Source: Hemibagrus wyckioides
Lineage: Eukaryota; Chordata; Actinopteri; Siluriformes; Bagridae
Direction of reading: 5' to 3'
DNA: 64,000 nt
NCBI RefSeq assembly: GCF_019097595.1
Contig: NC_080720.1
Span: forward strand, 15,713,852-15,777,851
Notes under the pieces: model-generated
The model's input: the letters and a program-made list of their open reading frames with translations, nothing else
Database searches by the model: none
What the model was told of the DNA's origin: nothing
Shown: positions 52,843 to 64,000 of the stretch, one piece after another
Layout of the letters: the number at the start of each line of letters is the position of its first letter
How positions within the stretch are numbered: position 1 is the stretch's first letter
Program-made: the position numbers and the translations under genes

Positions 52843-52877
52843 ACTACACTTCCCATAGTGCATCACAGCATCACGTG
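52843..52877. promoter_or_regulatory. chchd6 promoter elements: ZNF143/THAP11-type site and E-box
   Basis: ACTACACTTCCCATAGTGCA (52843-52862) fits the ACTACAnTTCCCAnnrTGC core of the ZNF143/THAP11 site, common at housekeeping and mitochondrial gene promoters. CACGTG follows at 52872-52877. The coding start is 150-180 bases downstream, so both fall in the expected promoter window. Confidence 0.5.
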
Positions 52878-53025
52878 AGGTCGAGGATAACGTGCCATTG
52901 GGTTTGTATTGTTTAATCCGCCTATGCGAATGGAGTAGAGTGTCCCGTGTCGGAAAGTCACCCCTACTGTTCCAGCAAACTGGTAACATTACAGTAGATC
53001 TGATTATTTATTCCTATCAGAGGAC

Positions 53026-56000
53026 ATGGGAGGCACTGAAAGTACGGGGAGGAAGGTGTCTTTTGGTCTGAACGAAGACGACAACGTTACTGTTTTGCAA
53101 GGAATTAAGGTGAGCGCCGTAATTATTGCCTATAAATTCAAAGACATTTAGCAAGCTAATATGCTGTTGATGTGATGGCTATCATAGCCCCTGGGTCTCT
53201 TCTCCTAGCCTTACTGTTTTTAGCTTAGCATGCAGCATTAGCATGACGCCAGGTATGAGGTAATGAGCGAGCTTTCTTCGCGGCAGAGACGTGAACTCGG
53301 TCTGTTTAATCGCTCCAGTGTAAAGCTGTATAGAAAAAACGGTGCAGGCTAGCTGCTATAATAAGTCAACGCATCCGCCATGTTGGAAGGGGCTAGGGTC
53401 AATGGTGATCGTAAGCCAGTGCAAGGATACGGGTCTGTATGTTTGTAATTTTCATTACATTTTGAACCCATACATATTCCTCTGAAGTTGTTCTCTTGCT
53501 ACTATAACATCCAAATGCATGAGAGTGCGCAGGAAAAAAATCTAGTTGACGTTGTGAATTGAATCGGAGTAAGATTTGGAAACTTGGAAATTTGCCCTCT
53601 TCAAGATGGCGGTGGTTATGACATTTTTGGTTAAGCTACAGTATGAGGTACCTCCTGCCTTTACATATCAGTGGCACTAAAACTAGGTGTTATTTGAAAT
53701 AATTAAAATGGATGATAGAATTGTTAAAGAAGGTTATTTTCAACGCTAATTCGTTGTTTGGCTGATGATAGCGAGACACGACAATAAGGTTAAAAAAAAA
53801 AGATATCACCACAAACTTGCCACAACTATAGTTGCTTCTACTTTAGCATGTTATGCTATTGAAGGCAGAATGTTATTTTATTAAGTATTTTTTCAAGCAT
53901 TAGTGATGACCATTGTATGCATTTATGTATGAGTTTAATGTAAGGGGAGATAGAGGAGATGGACATGATGAACAGAGTGAAGATTTGGTGTTGGGGGTGG
54001 GGGGTGAAATGCAGTACACAGGCGCTGTTACAGTACATTTACTGCTGTTTACTTGTAACATGTGCACAACCAGCTACACTAAAATCCAACACACTATATT
54101 GCCAAAAGTTTTGCTACACCACTTCAAATCATTGAATTCAGGTATTCCAATCACTTCCATGGCCACAGGTGTATAAAATCAAGCACCTAGGCATGCAGAC
54201 TGCTCCTACAAACATTTGTGAAAGAATGGGTCGCTCTCAAGAGCTCAGTGAATTCAAGTCTGGTACCGTGATAGGTTGCCACCTGAGTAATAAGTCCATT
54301 CGTGAAATTTCCTACTACTAAATATTCCACCGTCAACTGTTAGTGATATCATAGCAAAGTGGAAGCAATCAGGAACAACAGAAACGCAGCCACAAAGTGG
54401 TAGGCCAAGTAAAATGACAGAGCGGGGTCAGTGCATGCTGAGGAGCACAGTGTGCAGAAGTCAACAACTTTCTGCAGAGTCCATAGCTACAGACCTCCAA
54501 ACTTCGTGTGGCCTTCAGATTAGCTCAAGAACAGTGCTGTAGAGAGCTTCATGGAATGGGTTTTAATGGCCAAGCAGCTGCATCCAAGCCTTACATCAAC
54601 AAGTGTGATATTGGGCTTGGCCTCTAAGTTCCAGTAAAAGGAATTGTTAATGCTTCAGCAAGACATTTTGGACAATTTCATGCTCCCAACTTTGTGGGAA
54701 CACTTTAGGGATGACCCCTTCCTGTTCCAACATGACTGTACACCAGTGCACTAAGCAAGGTCTGTAAAGACATGGATGAGCGAGTTTGGTGTGGAGGAAC
54801 TTCAGAGTCCTGACCTCAACCCCATAAAACACCTTTGGGATGAATTAGAGAGGAGACTGCGAGTTATCCAACATCAATGCCTGACCTCACAAATGTGCCT
54901 TTAGTGGAATGGTCCCATAAACATACTCCTAAACCTTGTGGAAAGCCTTCCCAGAAGAGTTGAAGCTGTTATAGCTGCAAAGGATGGGCCAACTCCATAT
55001 TAAACTCTACGGATTAAGAATGGGATGCCATTAATAATTGCATAATCCAAATAAACTGTTTCTTCATTCCATTTCTGTTATTTGTTGATTGTTTTGTTAG
55101 TGTTAATATTGTGGCACAGCGGGTCTGCCTCACAGCTCCTGGGTTCGATCCTGAGTACGATTTACTGCCTGCGCATGTTCTCCATGTGTCTGCTTTCCTC
55201 CCACCTATCAAAACATACCAGTGTGTGGATTGGCTTAGATGCATCGCTGTTAGGTGTGAATGTGTTTGTATTATGTATTCCTGCTTCTCACCCAGTGTTA
55301 CCAGGATAGGCTCCAGATCCAGAGAGAGATTGTGTTAATATGACTAAAAAGTGTCAGGAGTCAAATTAGCTCATTTCTTTTACTTCTATCTGGCACAGAA
55401 TCTTCTCTATAATATTCTGCCTCTCCTGTTTAGCATGCATTTAACTTCTTTTTGGTTTTACAGATTATTTGTGTTTGGTCTTGCCAATTCTCACCCCTCT
55501 ATCACACTGCAGCTACCACCTGAGGAGGATGGGGCAAGTCTGTGCTTCTTTCAAGACATGTGAAGGAAAGCTCTGCTGCTCATTTTATTATCGTTCTCAG
55601 TTTGCAGAAAATAAATAAAAGACACATATCTCTTTTGTGAATCTCTATTTTCACATTTTCTGGATTTCACAGGTGGTGCTACATTTATATTCCTCACTAC
55701 AGTTCTTCGAAAATGTAATATTGTCTGTTTTCGGTGTAGTGATGGTCGTATTCCTGATCACTTTGATCGTCAATCATAACTTGACTGCACACACCACACT
55801 TCTTCAGAGTTTGAGCTTGTTTAATTGATTCACTGGATGATTAATTCGTTCATTCGTTCTTCTGCAGTAGCCGGCTTTATCCTGATGAGGGTCACAGTCG
55901 AGGTAGAGCCTATTCCTGGAACACTGGACACGAGACAGGAATGCACCCTGATGCACTGGTTCATCTCAGGGCATTACACACACACATATAGTCACACACT

Positions 56001-59000
56001 CATTCACACTTAGACAGTCCACCTACAGGCCAAATACTTGAGGGTGAGAGAAACCCACACAGACACAGTGAAAACATGCAAAACTCATATCGAAGAACAT
56101 AATCGTGTTGTTTGGTTTAAGCCACAAGAGCCAGTTATAGATAATTATAGCTCATTTCTTAATATAATCTTATTAAAGGTTTAAAAAGTGCAAGCAGTAA
56201 ATCAGTACCTATAGCTGTAAAATAAAAACAGAGCCAAATAATGTGTGATTACGAAGGAGAAAGACAGCAAAAGACCTACATTTGGTGGTCAATCAAAGCA
56301 GTATATTATGGTTAAATTAACACAGTTAATCCATATAATTGTAAAATGTGATAAATTGTGAGAAGGAAAACAAACAATTAATACATACAAAAAATAAATG
56401 AATTAATGATGAAAAGAGGATGTTAATAGAAAGCACAAATTAGGACAATTACACCAATAATGAACACTAAATTAGTATATAAATGAGTCAAACGATTCAT
56501 CAAAACTATATAAGCCAAAGAAGGAAGTTAGTGCAGTTTAGAAGTGTCTCTCATTAACACTGACGTTAATTAAAAGCAAGTGTATGCCGTGAGCTGAATG
56601 AGAAAATGTGCAGTAGCCGCACAGCCTCATTCTGTCATTCTGTCAGAGCGGGATTTTATAACAGAAAACCACTATCTGCTTGTTTTGTTTCGTTTCTGAA
56701 ACACGGCGGTGGAGCAGGCTGTCACCTGAGAATCTGTGAGTAGAGAAAGGGAGAGGTTTTAAAGGGCTTTCTGTAACACACTTTTGAACAGATCCATTAA
56801 AAAGTCTGAAAATTGATTTCTAAAATTCCCCGCGTAGCCAATACAATTGAGCAAGAGCTGGCGTGACACAGACTTCCTCTTGTTTTGCTCAAGACTTTCT
56901 TCATCAACTAATCTATCAGATAGATTTTTGGAGAGACCTACATAGAGAGATTAAAGTAATTGAGTCAGTGATTAATGACAGGGACGTCCAGCCAGAGACC
57001 ACAAAGGGTCATACTGTAAGTCAGTGAACCAATGGCTTTATTAACTTTATTGAACATGTGCAGTCTCGTGTAGTCCTGTGCAGTCTCGTGCAGTCTCGTG
57101 TAGTCCTGTGCAGTCTCGTGTAGTCCTGCGCAGTCTCGTGTAGTCCTGCGCAGTCTCGTGTAGTCCTGCGCAGTCTCGTGTAGTCCTGCGCAGTCTCGTG
57201 TAGTCCTGCGCAGTCTCGTGCAGTCTCGTGCAGTCCTGTGCAGTCTCGTGCAGTCCTGTGCAGTCTCGTGCAGTCCTGTGCAGTCTCGTGCAGTCCTGTG
57301 TAGTCCTGCGCAGTCTCGTGTGGTCCTGCGCAGTCTCGTGTGGTCCTGCGCAGTCTCGTGTGGTCCTGCGCAGTCTCGTGTGGTCCTGCGCAGTCTCGTG
57401 TGGTCCTGCGCAGTCTCGTGTGGTCCTGCGCAGTCTCGTGTGGTCCCGCGCAGTCTCGTGTGGTCCCGTGCAAACTTGTGTGGTCCTGCGCACTCCCGTG
57501 CAAACTTGTGTGGTCCTGCGCACTCCCGTGCAAACTTGTGTAGTCCTGCGCACTCCCGTGCAAACTTGTGTAGTCCTGCGCACTCCCGTGCAAACTTGTG
57601 TAGTCCTGCGCACTCCCGTGCAAACTTGTGTAGTCCTGCGCACTCCCGTGCAAACTTGTGTAGTCCTGCGCAGTCCCGTGTAGTCCTGCGCAGTCCCGTG
57701 TAGTCCTGCGCAGTCCCGTGTAGTCCTGCGCAGTCCCGTGTAGTCCTGCGCAGTCCCGTGCAAACTTGTGTAGTCCTGCGCAGTCCTGCGCAGTCCTGTG
57801 CAGTCTCGTGTAGTCCTGTGCAGTCCCGTGTAGTCCTTTGCAGTCCCGTGTAGTCCTTTGCAGTCCCGTGTAGTCCTTTGCAGTCCCGTGTAGTCCTTTG
57901 CAGTCCCGTGTAGTCCTTTGCAGTCCCGTGCAGTCCTTTGCAGTCCCGTGCAGTCCCGTGCAGTCCTTTGCAGTCCCGTGCAGTCCCGTGCAGTCCCGTG
58001 CAGTCCCGTGTAGACTTGTGTAGTCCTGTGCAGTCCTGTGCAGTCTCGTGTAGTCCTGTGCAGTCTCGTGTAGTCCTGTGCAGTCTCGTGTAGGCCTGAA
58101 CATACATTGACCTTTTCTAGCTGCTTTGTTCTGATTTAACAAGCAAATATATCTGCATGTTGAGCATCTAAAGCAAGTGCTAAAGTGTTAACAGCATTTA
58201 AAGGTAACTTTAAAGGTTTACTGCTGATGGAGTGAGCAGAAACTCTTAGTTTAGGAGAACGTTCAGAGTTTGAGTTTTTGTTCCCCTTAGTTAGAGGTTG
58301 AAAGTAACATTATTCCAGGGTCACTGGGCATGAAGCAGATGCACACTGGATGTGATGCCAGTACATTGCATCATACACACACACACACACACACACTTTC
58401 CTGCACTTGTTCACATGTAGGAGAAATTTGGAGAAGCCAGTCCACATATCAGCATGCTTTTGGGAAGAAGCCGGAGGAGTGCAGTGCCTCCACATGACCG
58501 TATCACTCAGGATCATGACAGCTCAGGGTTGGATCGGAGAACCTGGAGCCATGAGGCAATAACGTTGCCCAAATAATGAATACAAAAAAGACAATGATTT
58601 ATCCTAGAAAAAGAAAGAAATAACAGTTAAACCGCTGAATTACGACACTAAAGGCAAGTGTCAGGTGAAAAAGGTGACCCGGTGGTGCACTGGGTATTCC
58701 TCCTCCCACAAATCAGTAGGTGGATTAGCTTTGCTAGATTGCTCCTGTGTGGATATTCTGTACTGTGATAGACTGCGCTATATTTCCACTTCGAGCCTCT
58801 CTCAGGATAGGCTCTGGATGCACCGCAAACCATGAGCAGGATAAAACTGTAACTGAAGATAACTGAAGGTGAATAAATTATTGAATGGAAGATGAAATGA
58901 ATACGAGTCTCTTTCTATCATGTAATAAATTGTTTTAGTATTTTCATTGGTCATTTTACTCAATTAAAATTGGACTGGCCATCGGGTGAGAGTTACTGGG

Positions 59001-62000
59001 GCACAGTAATTGAATTGGCAAATTGGCAGTAGGGCTGCTGTTCTCACATAGACTAGACTAAGAGCAGTCGTGTGTGTGTGTGTGTGTGTTGACAGTTGTC
59101 TGAAGATGTTCGTCAAAGGATGCGGGAGGCGAGTGAGTCTTCAGAAAAGCCCCAGTCCACAAAAGCAGAGAGTCGTAAGCCTGACTCAGGTATTCACCTC
59201 CACCTCACTCCAGACCCTAATTTCTCTCTGTTTATTCACCTAATCTTTCATTCTAATGCTTTAACTGTACATCTGTGTGTCAGACACTCGTCTATACTGA
59301 GCAGGTTCTGTCGTGAGAAGATTTTCTTCTTCTCTGCCATTTACTCATAAACCAACAGTGATGAAGAGTGTGCTGCTTCTGTTGTCTCATGTAATGCACT
59401 CATGCCATGTTTTACAACTCCAGGGGGACATTCTGCAGCTGGGATGCCAGAGGAACTAAGAAAACGGTCAGTAATATTTACTTGCCCGAGGAGTGACCTG
59501 TGTGTCTGTGTGTGTGTGTGTTTGTCTGTGTCTGTGTGTGTGTGTGTGATTGTATGTGTCTGTCTGTGTGTGTATATGTGTTTGTGTGTGTGTGTCTGTC
59601 TGTCTGTCGGTGTGTGTGTGTGATTGTATGTGTCTGTGTGTGTGTGAGATTGTATGTGTCTGTCTGTGTGATTGTATGTGTCTGTCTGTGTGTGTATATG
59701 TGTCTGTGTGTCTGTTTGTGTGTGTCTGTCTGTGTGAGTGTCTGTATGTGTGTGCATGTGTGTGTGTCTGTCTATATGTGTGTTTGTTTGTGTGTGTCTG
59801 TCTGTGTGATTGTATGTGTCTGTCTGTGTGATTGTATGTGTCTGTGTGTGTATATGTATCTGTGTGTCTGTTTGTGTGTGTCTGTCTGTGTGAGTGTCTG
59901 TATGTGTGTGCATGTGTGTGTGTCTGTCTATATGTGTGTGTGTTTATTTGTGTGTGTGTGTCTCTGTCTCTGTCTGTGTGTCCATCTGTGTGTGTGTGTG
60001 TGTGTGTAGTGTTTGAATCATGAACAGGCTCTGGACTGATATGATGTGGCCTGCAGCAGTTTAGGTTGGTTAGATGTTGTGTGTTAGTGTGTAGTGGTTT
60101 GATCTCAGCTGTGACAGGATCTAGCAGAGATCTCCAGTAATATAAACGCAAAGCAGCAATAGCTAGATCATTTGTCGATCATATTAAAATCTCCCAGGCA
60201 TGCTTTGCTTCTTTTGAAATAATTGCCATTATATATTTTCATTTTCTGCTTCAGTTTGCTGCTCGACACTGATATTCCCTGGTGTGGAAAAATGTGTGTC
60301 TCAGTCTTCAGTGGTTGAATCTTCTACCTGCTCTGCAGTGCCTTCAGCATATCTTCTCCACTCATTATCAGATAATTGATTCAGGTCATGTTAAGTAAAA
60401 ATTAGGCCTTTTTTCCCCGCTTGCAAATTTTCCTATTTCCACGCTGAAATGATGGAAATTCAGATGTAAAACCTAGCAGTTTTACTATCCAGTGAGGGAT
60501 GAAAGTGTGTGTAGCAGTCTGGGAAAACTCACATGTGTCTGTAGCTGAATTCTGGCAAACAGCCAGAGAAAAAAAAGACAGGAACATATGCTTTTGCTGC
60601 TTATACTGTAACTGATATAGCTGTTTCTTGCTTTCCTGAAGAAATCATAAACATATTTCACAAAAACTACCTGAAACTTACTTTAGTTAACTTTTTTTTT
60701 ACTCAAATATAAAACAGTTGGTCTGTTTAAAGACGTCTAAGACTTTACTAGTTATGTGTGCTTTCCGCATACAGTGAACACCAATTTTTCCCTATTAAAT
60801 CATTTCCCCAATTTTACTTTTGGAGTAACCAAATACACTATATGGCTAAAAAGTGTGTAGACACCTAACTATTACACCCATATGTGCTTGTTGAACATCT
60901 CATTTCACATTTGCTGTTATAATAACCTCCACTGTTCTGGGAATTAGTGAGGAACAGTGACTGATATCGGGTGAGAAGTCCTGGGTCACAGTCAGTGTTC
61001 CAGTTCATCTCAAAGCTGTTCAGTGGGATTGAGGGGTCAGGGCTCTGTGGAGGACACTCAAGTTTTTCCACTTTAACTTTGCCAAAAACATGTCTTCAGA
61101 GCTTGCTTTGTGCACAGAGGCTTTGTCATGCTGGAACATTTATGGCCCCTTAGTTCCAGTGAAGAGAAATCTTATGCTACAGCATACAAAGACTTTCTAT
61201 ACAATTGTGTGCTTAAAACCTAAGGGTAACAGTTTAAGGAAGGCTTACATTAGGGTATAATGTTCAGATACTTTTGGTGTACAGCGTATTGAAAAATTAA
61301 AAAGCTTCGAAACACTCTCTCTCGCTGTCTCTCACACTAGATACACCGATCAGCCATAACATTATGAACAGTGAGAGGTGAAGTGTATAACACTGATTAT
61401 CTCCTCGTCATGGCACCTGTTAGTGGGTGGGATATATTAGGCAGGAAGTAAATGTTTTGTCCTCAAAGTTGATGTGTTAGAAGCAGGAAAAATGGGCAAG
61501 CGTAAGGATTTGAGCGAGTTTGACAAGGGCCAGATTGTGATGGCTAGACGACTGGATCTCCAAAACTGCGGGGTGTTCCTGGTCTGCAGTGGTCAGTATC
61601 TATCAAAAGTGGCCCAAGGAAGGAACAGTGGTGAACCGGCGACAGGGTCATGGATGGCCAAGACTCATTGATGCACGTGGGGAGTGAAGGCTGGCCCGTG
61701 TGATCCGATCTAACAGATGCCCTACTGTTGCTGAAATTGCTGAAGAAGTTAATGCTGGTTCTGATAGAAAGGTGTCAGAATACACAGTGAATGAATTATG
61801 TTAATATATTTGACTGTATTTTTTTTTTTTTTTTAAATTGTCTGACATGCAAATCACTGTCTTCACTAACAACTAAGAAACTGTAGCTTTCTGCTTGTTA
61901 GGCTTCTGTAGACATGCCATGGAACCTGAAAAGCACTAATTATGATCAGTGCATGTTAATCTAATATAATGGATGTAGGAAATCTGGAGTATAATTTCTC

Positions 62001-62842
62001 TGTGGACTGTGCCTGTTTAAAAGTTTGGACCTAACCATAATGCAGTAAATCCTGTCTGTGCATTTTATAGAGTCCCTAGTGGAAAATGACTGACTCCTAT
62101 TTGAAACGTGCTCCGTTTTCTGAAATCCTGCACCAGCGTTACTACATCTCTGAATAATAATAAAAAAAAAAAAGCCTCATGGATCTCACTTCTAGTTAGT
62201 AATGTGTCCCAGTAGTCCTGTAACAGAGAGACCTGCAAAACAGAGGCCATGCAGTAAACAATTAGCACACAAAGAGGGCAGCCAGGCAAATGTTGTTTAG
62301 CCATAAGATGTTGTTTCTGTTTAACCTCTCTACGCTGTAAGGTGTTCAGTCCCACTGCATAGCTGTGCAAAAATAAACAGGAATAAATCCTTCCAATTAG
62401 ATTTTAAAACTAACAGCACTCTTATGCTATCTTCCCAAGTCTTGGTATGGTATCCAAATTGTATGGTATAGCATGGGTTGCATCTAGGGTACTTGGCTAG
62501 ACCAATTAAATGTTATAGTATCCAGTTCTCTTTGTTGGAGCTGAGCCAGGTAGTGAAGCATGTCAGGAGATTTCAGGATTAGTTCCCAGAACCTTGAGAA
62601 CCTTGAAGTGTGTTGCTATCCCATGTAGAATTTTACTCTGTAATGAAGTGGTTATGTGGTGTGTGTGTGTGTGTATGTGTGTGTGTGTGGGCTGCAGGTT
62701 CGAGCTGGAGCAGGCTCTGCTGCGGGAGGAGTTGGCACGTATCACCCGCAGAGAGAAAGCGTCTGTGGGAGACGATGTGAACCCTGCTGTTCTCCAAGAA
62801 AGAGTCAGAGCCGAAGAGGAGCAGAAGAATGTGCAGAACTTG
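53026..62842 (+). CDS. chchd6: MICOS subunit MIC25 / CHCHD6, 5' part (C-terminus outside the window)
   Basis: Exons seen: 53026-53109 (28 codons), 59096-59189, 59424-59466 and 62698-62842, phases 0, 1, 2, 0, all GT-AG, giving the first 122 residues. The protein helps hold cristae junctions in the mitochondrial inner membrane with mitofilin. The N-terminus MGGTES is a myristoylation-type Gly2 signal shared by MIC19 and MIC25. [20 protein letters not shown] followed by LSEDVRQRM matches CHCHD6 better than CHCHD3, and its position next to tpra1 agrees with human 3q21. Exon 62698-62842 encodes a charged coiled coil ([19 protein letters not shown]). The twin CX9C CHCH domain must lie beyond 64000. 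Intron 1 is about 6 kb and full of repeats. Confidence 0.85.
54092..55010 (+). mobile_element. Degraded Tc1 element in chchd6 intron 1
   Basis: Starts CACTATATTGCCAAAAGTTT. It keeps the leader and the [15 protein letters not shown] start (frame broken soon after), a catalytic-region fragment with deletions, and the 3' end AAGGATGGGCCAACTCCATA. The right terminal repeat is absent. Same subfamily as the foldback elements. Confidence 0.8.
55108..55340 (+). mobile_element. tRNA-derived SINE
   Basis: Head GTGGCACAGCGGGTCTGCCT with B-box GGTTCGATCCT at 55142. The body has GCATGTTCTCCATGTGTCTG and GTGTGTGGATTGGCTTAGAT; the tail is GTTACCAGGATAGGCTCCAG. It is the clearest member of the main SINE family in this window. 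Confidence 0.75.
55848..56100 (-). mobile_element. tRNA-derived SINE, minus orientation, head lost
   Basis: Complement of the SINE tail and body: AGCCGGCTTTATCCTGATGA, CCTATTCCTGGAACACTGGA, and CAGAAACCC-type body to about 56100. Contains a CA run at 55977-55986. Confidence 0.6.
56101..57055. other. chchd6 intron 1, no recognised feature
   Basis: AT-rich sequence without an exon, RNA gene or recognisable mobile element, leading into the decamer array. Confidence 0.4.
57061..58092. repeat. Decamer minisatellite of about 103 units in perfect 10-bp phase
   Basis: Every ten bases form one unit of the type NAGTCYYGYG (CAGTCTCGTG, TAGTCCTGCG, TAGTCCTTTG, CAAACTTGTG, CACTCCCGTG and others), with no insertion or deletion over more than 1 kb. 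Units form sub-arrays: 20-mers at both ends, TGGTCC variants at 57321-57460, a 30-mer at 57471-57650 repeated six times, and CCTTTG variants at 57831-57960. Because a 10-bp unit has a 30-bp coding period and lacks stops, both strands show long open frames (up to 380 codons). These are not genes. Confidence 0.97.
58262..58560 (-). mobile_element. tRNA-derived SINE, minus orientation
   Basis: Reading the minus strand from about 58560: a tRNA-like head (CCTCATGGCTCCAGGTTCTC), body TGCTGATATGTGGACTGGCT, tail TGCCCAGTGACCCTGGAATA. Contains a CA run at 58375-58395. Confidence 0.6.
58670..58885 (+). mobile_element. tRNA-derived SINE, plus orientation
   Basis: Head GACCCGGTGGTGCACTGGGT, body CAGTAGGTGGATTAGCTTTG, tail CAGGATAGGCTCTGGATGCA then GATAACTGAAGGTGAATAAA. 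Internally shortened. Confidence 0.65.
59495..60007. repeat. Compound TG/TCTG/TATG microsatellite in chchd6 intron 3
   Basis: About 510 bases of TGTG, TCTG, TATG and TTTG steps. It contains an internal duplication: the TGTCTGTTTGTGTGTGTCTG block with its downstream TGTGTGAGTGTC segment occurs near 59705 and again near 59869. It starts about 30 bases after the donor of the small exon 59424-59466. Long Val/Cys-rich frames across it are compositional. Confidence 0.9.
60834..61288 (-). mobile_element. Tc1-like MITE, copy 3
   Basis: Left end TACACTATATGGCTAAAAAG; interior shared with the copies at 25193 and 27425 (GCTTTGTGCACAGAGGCTTT, then CCCCTTAGTTCCAGTGAAGA). Right end ATACTTTTGGTGTACAGCGT is degraded. 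No open frame. Confidence 0.6.
61344..61795 (+). mobile_element. Non-autonomous Tc1-like element, CGATCAGGCATAACATTATGA family, copy E
   Basis: Left end CACCGATCAGCCATAACATT after [22 protein letters not shown] is intact at its start (61492), then a small deletion removes part of the helix-turn-helix. The right terminal repeat is missing. Confidence 0.65.
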
Positions 62843-64000
62843 GTAAGACAGACACGCATACACACAGCTCACTTTGTTTGAACCAAGTTAAAAATACATG
62901 AGAACATCCTCCAGTGGTCAGCCGAGCTCGCAAGGCTTTCTTTCGCTGTTTTTTTCCTTCTTCTTCTTCTTCTTCTTATCTGTCTGTCTGCCTGTATTTC
63001 TGTCGTTCAATGTGCATCTGTGTTTCTCTGCCCACTGAAAATTGATTTGCTTCATGTTGTTGTTCTCTGCCTGGTGTTTTAAGTGAGCGTAATGGTTATT
63101 GAGTGCAGGACATTTCTTCCTATCCTCGAGTTTGTCCGCTATAATGGTGCAGGATTGTAATGAGGCTATTCACGGCGGTTGATTACATTAGCTTGCTCAT
63201 CCACAGACAGGGCTGTCAATACTAGTTAATGTTTACATTTGGAGCAGAACTGCTGCTCATGTGGTCATATTATCTGCTGCTGAGATATTTCCATCCATGA
63301 CCAGCTGTAACAGAGAAACTTTGGGACCAGCTTGAAGCCTGATCAGATTGCCTCAGTGTTCCTGTTGTATGGTCAGGGTGTGTCACTCTCTGTTCTACTT
63401 ACCACTAGATGGCAGCAGAAGCATTCAATTTTTTCTTTCTCCCACACTGTGTTTCCGAGTGGTGGAATGTAAAGGAGTGGTCCATAACTGCAAAACTGTA
63501 TGTACATCATGCAACTGGAATTTATATTGGGTTGGATTAGAGATTACGTTGTACTGAATAAACAGGCAGGCCAAATGTGGAACTAATTACAGGATCGGCT
63601 TTCGTTTCAAATTTCACAGTGATATTTAGTAGGTTTCCTTTCAGGATTAAATAAAGAGAGGATGAGGGATAGGATAGGGCACGGTTCACAGCACCATTCA
63701 CATCATCTGCTGATAATAAATAATATTTAACATCAAACTTTACTGCTGGATCTTTGTTCAGGCAAAAAAAAAACAAAACATCTGAATAGAACAAAAAGGA
63801 ACCAGTGGCTTCTTGACATCGTATCAAGCTGAGATGCTTGAATTGCACACACACAAAAAAAGCCATTAAATCCATACAAATATCCAGAATACAATAAAGT
63901 TGTGGACAACAATCGATCAGGGACAACAAAGACAACATTGAAATTTTTCTCTGAGGTTGTCATGGTTACAGGCGATATTCAAGGCTGTCACGACAGGGGA
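62843..64000 (+). other. chchd6 intron 4 (partial), no exon seen
   Basis: Begins with the donor at 62843. Contains (TTC)n at about 62958-62978 and one exact CTCF motif at 63402. No further chchd6 exon lies before the window ends. Confidence 0.5.
63402..63415 (+). promoter_or_regulatory. CTCF-type motif in chchd6 intron 4
   Basis: CCACTAGATGGCAG is an exact fit to CCASYAGRKGGCRS on the plus strand. Motif evidence only. Confidence 0.5.

Noticed and set aside
56965..58142. Repeat proteins of 370-380 residues on the minus strand
   Set aside because: Two overlapping frames of the same decamer array are equally open and the peptide repeats only mirror the DNA repeat.
59341..60151. His/Thr-rich and Val/Cys-rich frames over the TG repeat
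   Set aside because: Microsatellite translation artefacts on both strands.

Overview
The window is vertebrate nuclear DNA, almost certainly from a teleost fish. The genes are split into many small exons with GT-AG introns, there are no operons, and the gene-free DNA is AT-rich and crowded with Tc1-like DNA transposons, tRNA-derived SINEs, L2-type LINE tails and simple repeats. The combination of Tc1 and SINE families looks ostariophysan (possibly catfish-like), but that last step is weak.

Five genes are supported. (1) myl9, minus strand, coding exons 4324-5473 with a non-coding first exon ending at 8348 and an SRF (CArG) box at 8534. (2) lpin3, plus strand, promoter and non-coding exon about 10540-10746, 19 coding exons from 15862 to 30547. 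They join without any frame error into a 1011-residue phosphatidate phosphatase. (3) A single-coding-exon RING/coiled-coil/PRY-SPRY E3 ligase at 34639-36123, with an upstream non-coding exon ending near 33367. (4) tpra1, plus strand, ten coding exons 42928-49761, a 381-residue seven-pass membrane protein. (5) The 5' part of chchd6 (MIC25), plus strand, four coding exons 53026-62842, running off the right edge before its CHCH domain. Positions 1-3210 look like the 3' UTR of a further plus-strand gene that lies mostly outside.

The human counterparts of myl9 and lpin3 are on chromosome 20 and those of tpra1 and chchd6 on 3q21, so the window joins two ancestral synteny blocks, with the RING-SPRY gene at the join.

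The rest is dominated by mobile elements. Lpin3 introns hold a structurally complete Tc1 element with an open 343-codon DD34E transposase (16929-18176), a near-identical sister copy with a 134-bp internal deletion (19769-20882), a DD37E-type element with a broken transposase and a perfect 6 x 25-bp array (27833-29500), an 8-bp-TSD hAT-like MITE (27009-27202), and a 1-kb inverted-repeat element (23151-24187). Around tpra1 are two foldback elements built from inverted Tc1 transposase fragments. Chchd6 intron 1 carries a 103-unit decamer minisatellite that keeps perfect 10-bp phase. Tpra1 intron 6 carries an 840-bp polypurine tract.

I did not find an undescribed multi-gene system. The most informative novelties are the transposon derivatives, the decamer array and the B-box-less RING-SPRY gene. 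Gene models come from reading splice sites, reading frames and remembered family sequences; no database search was run.
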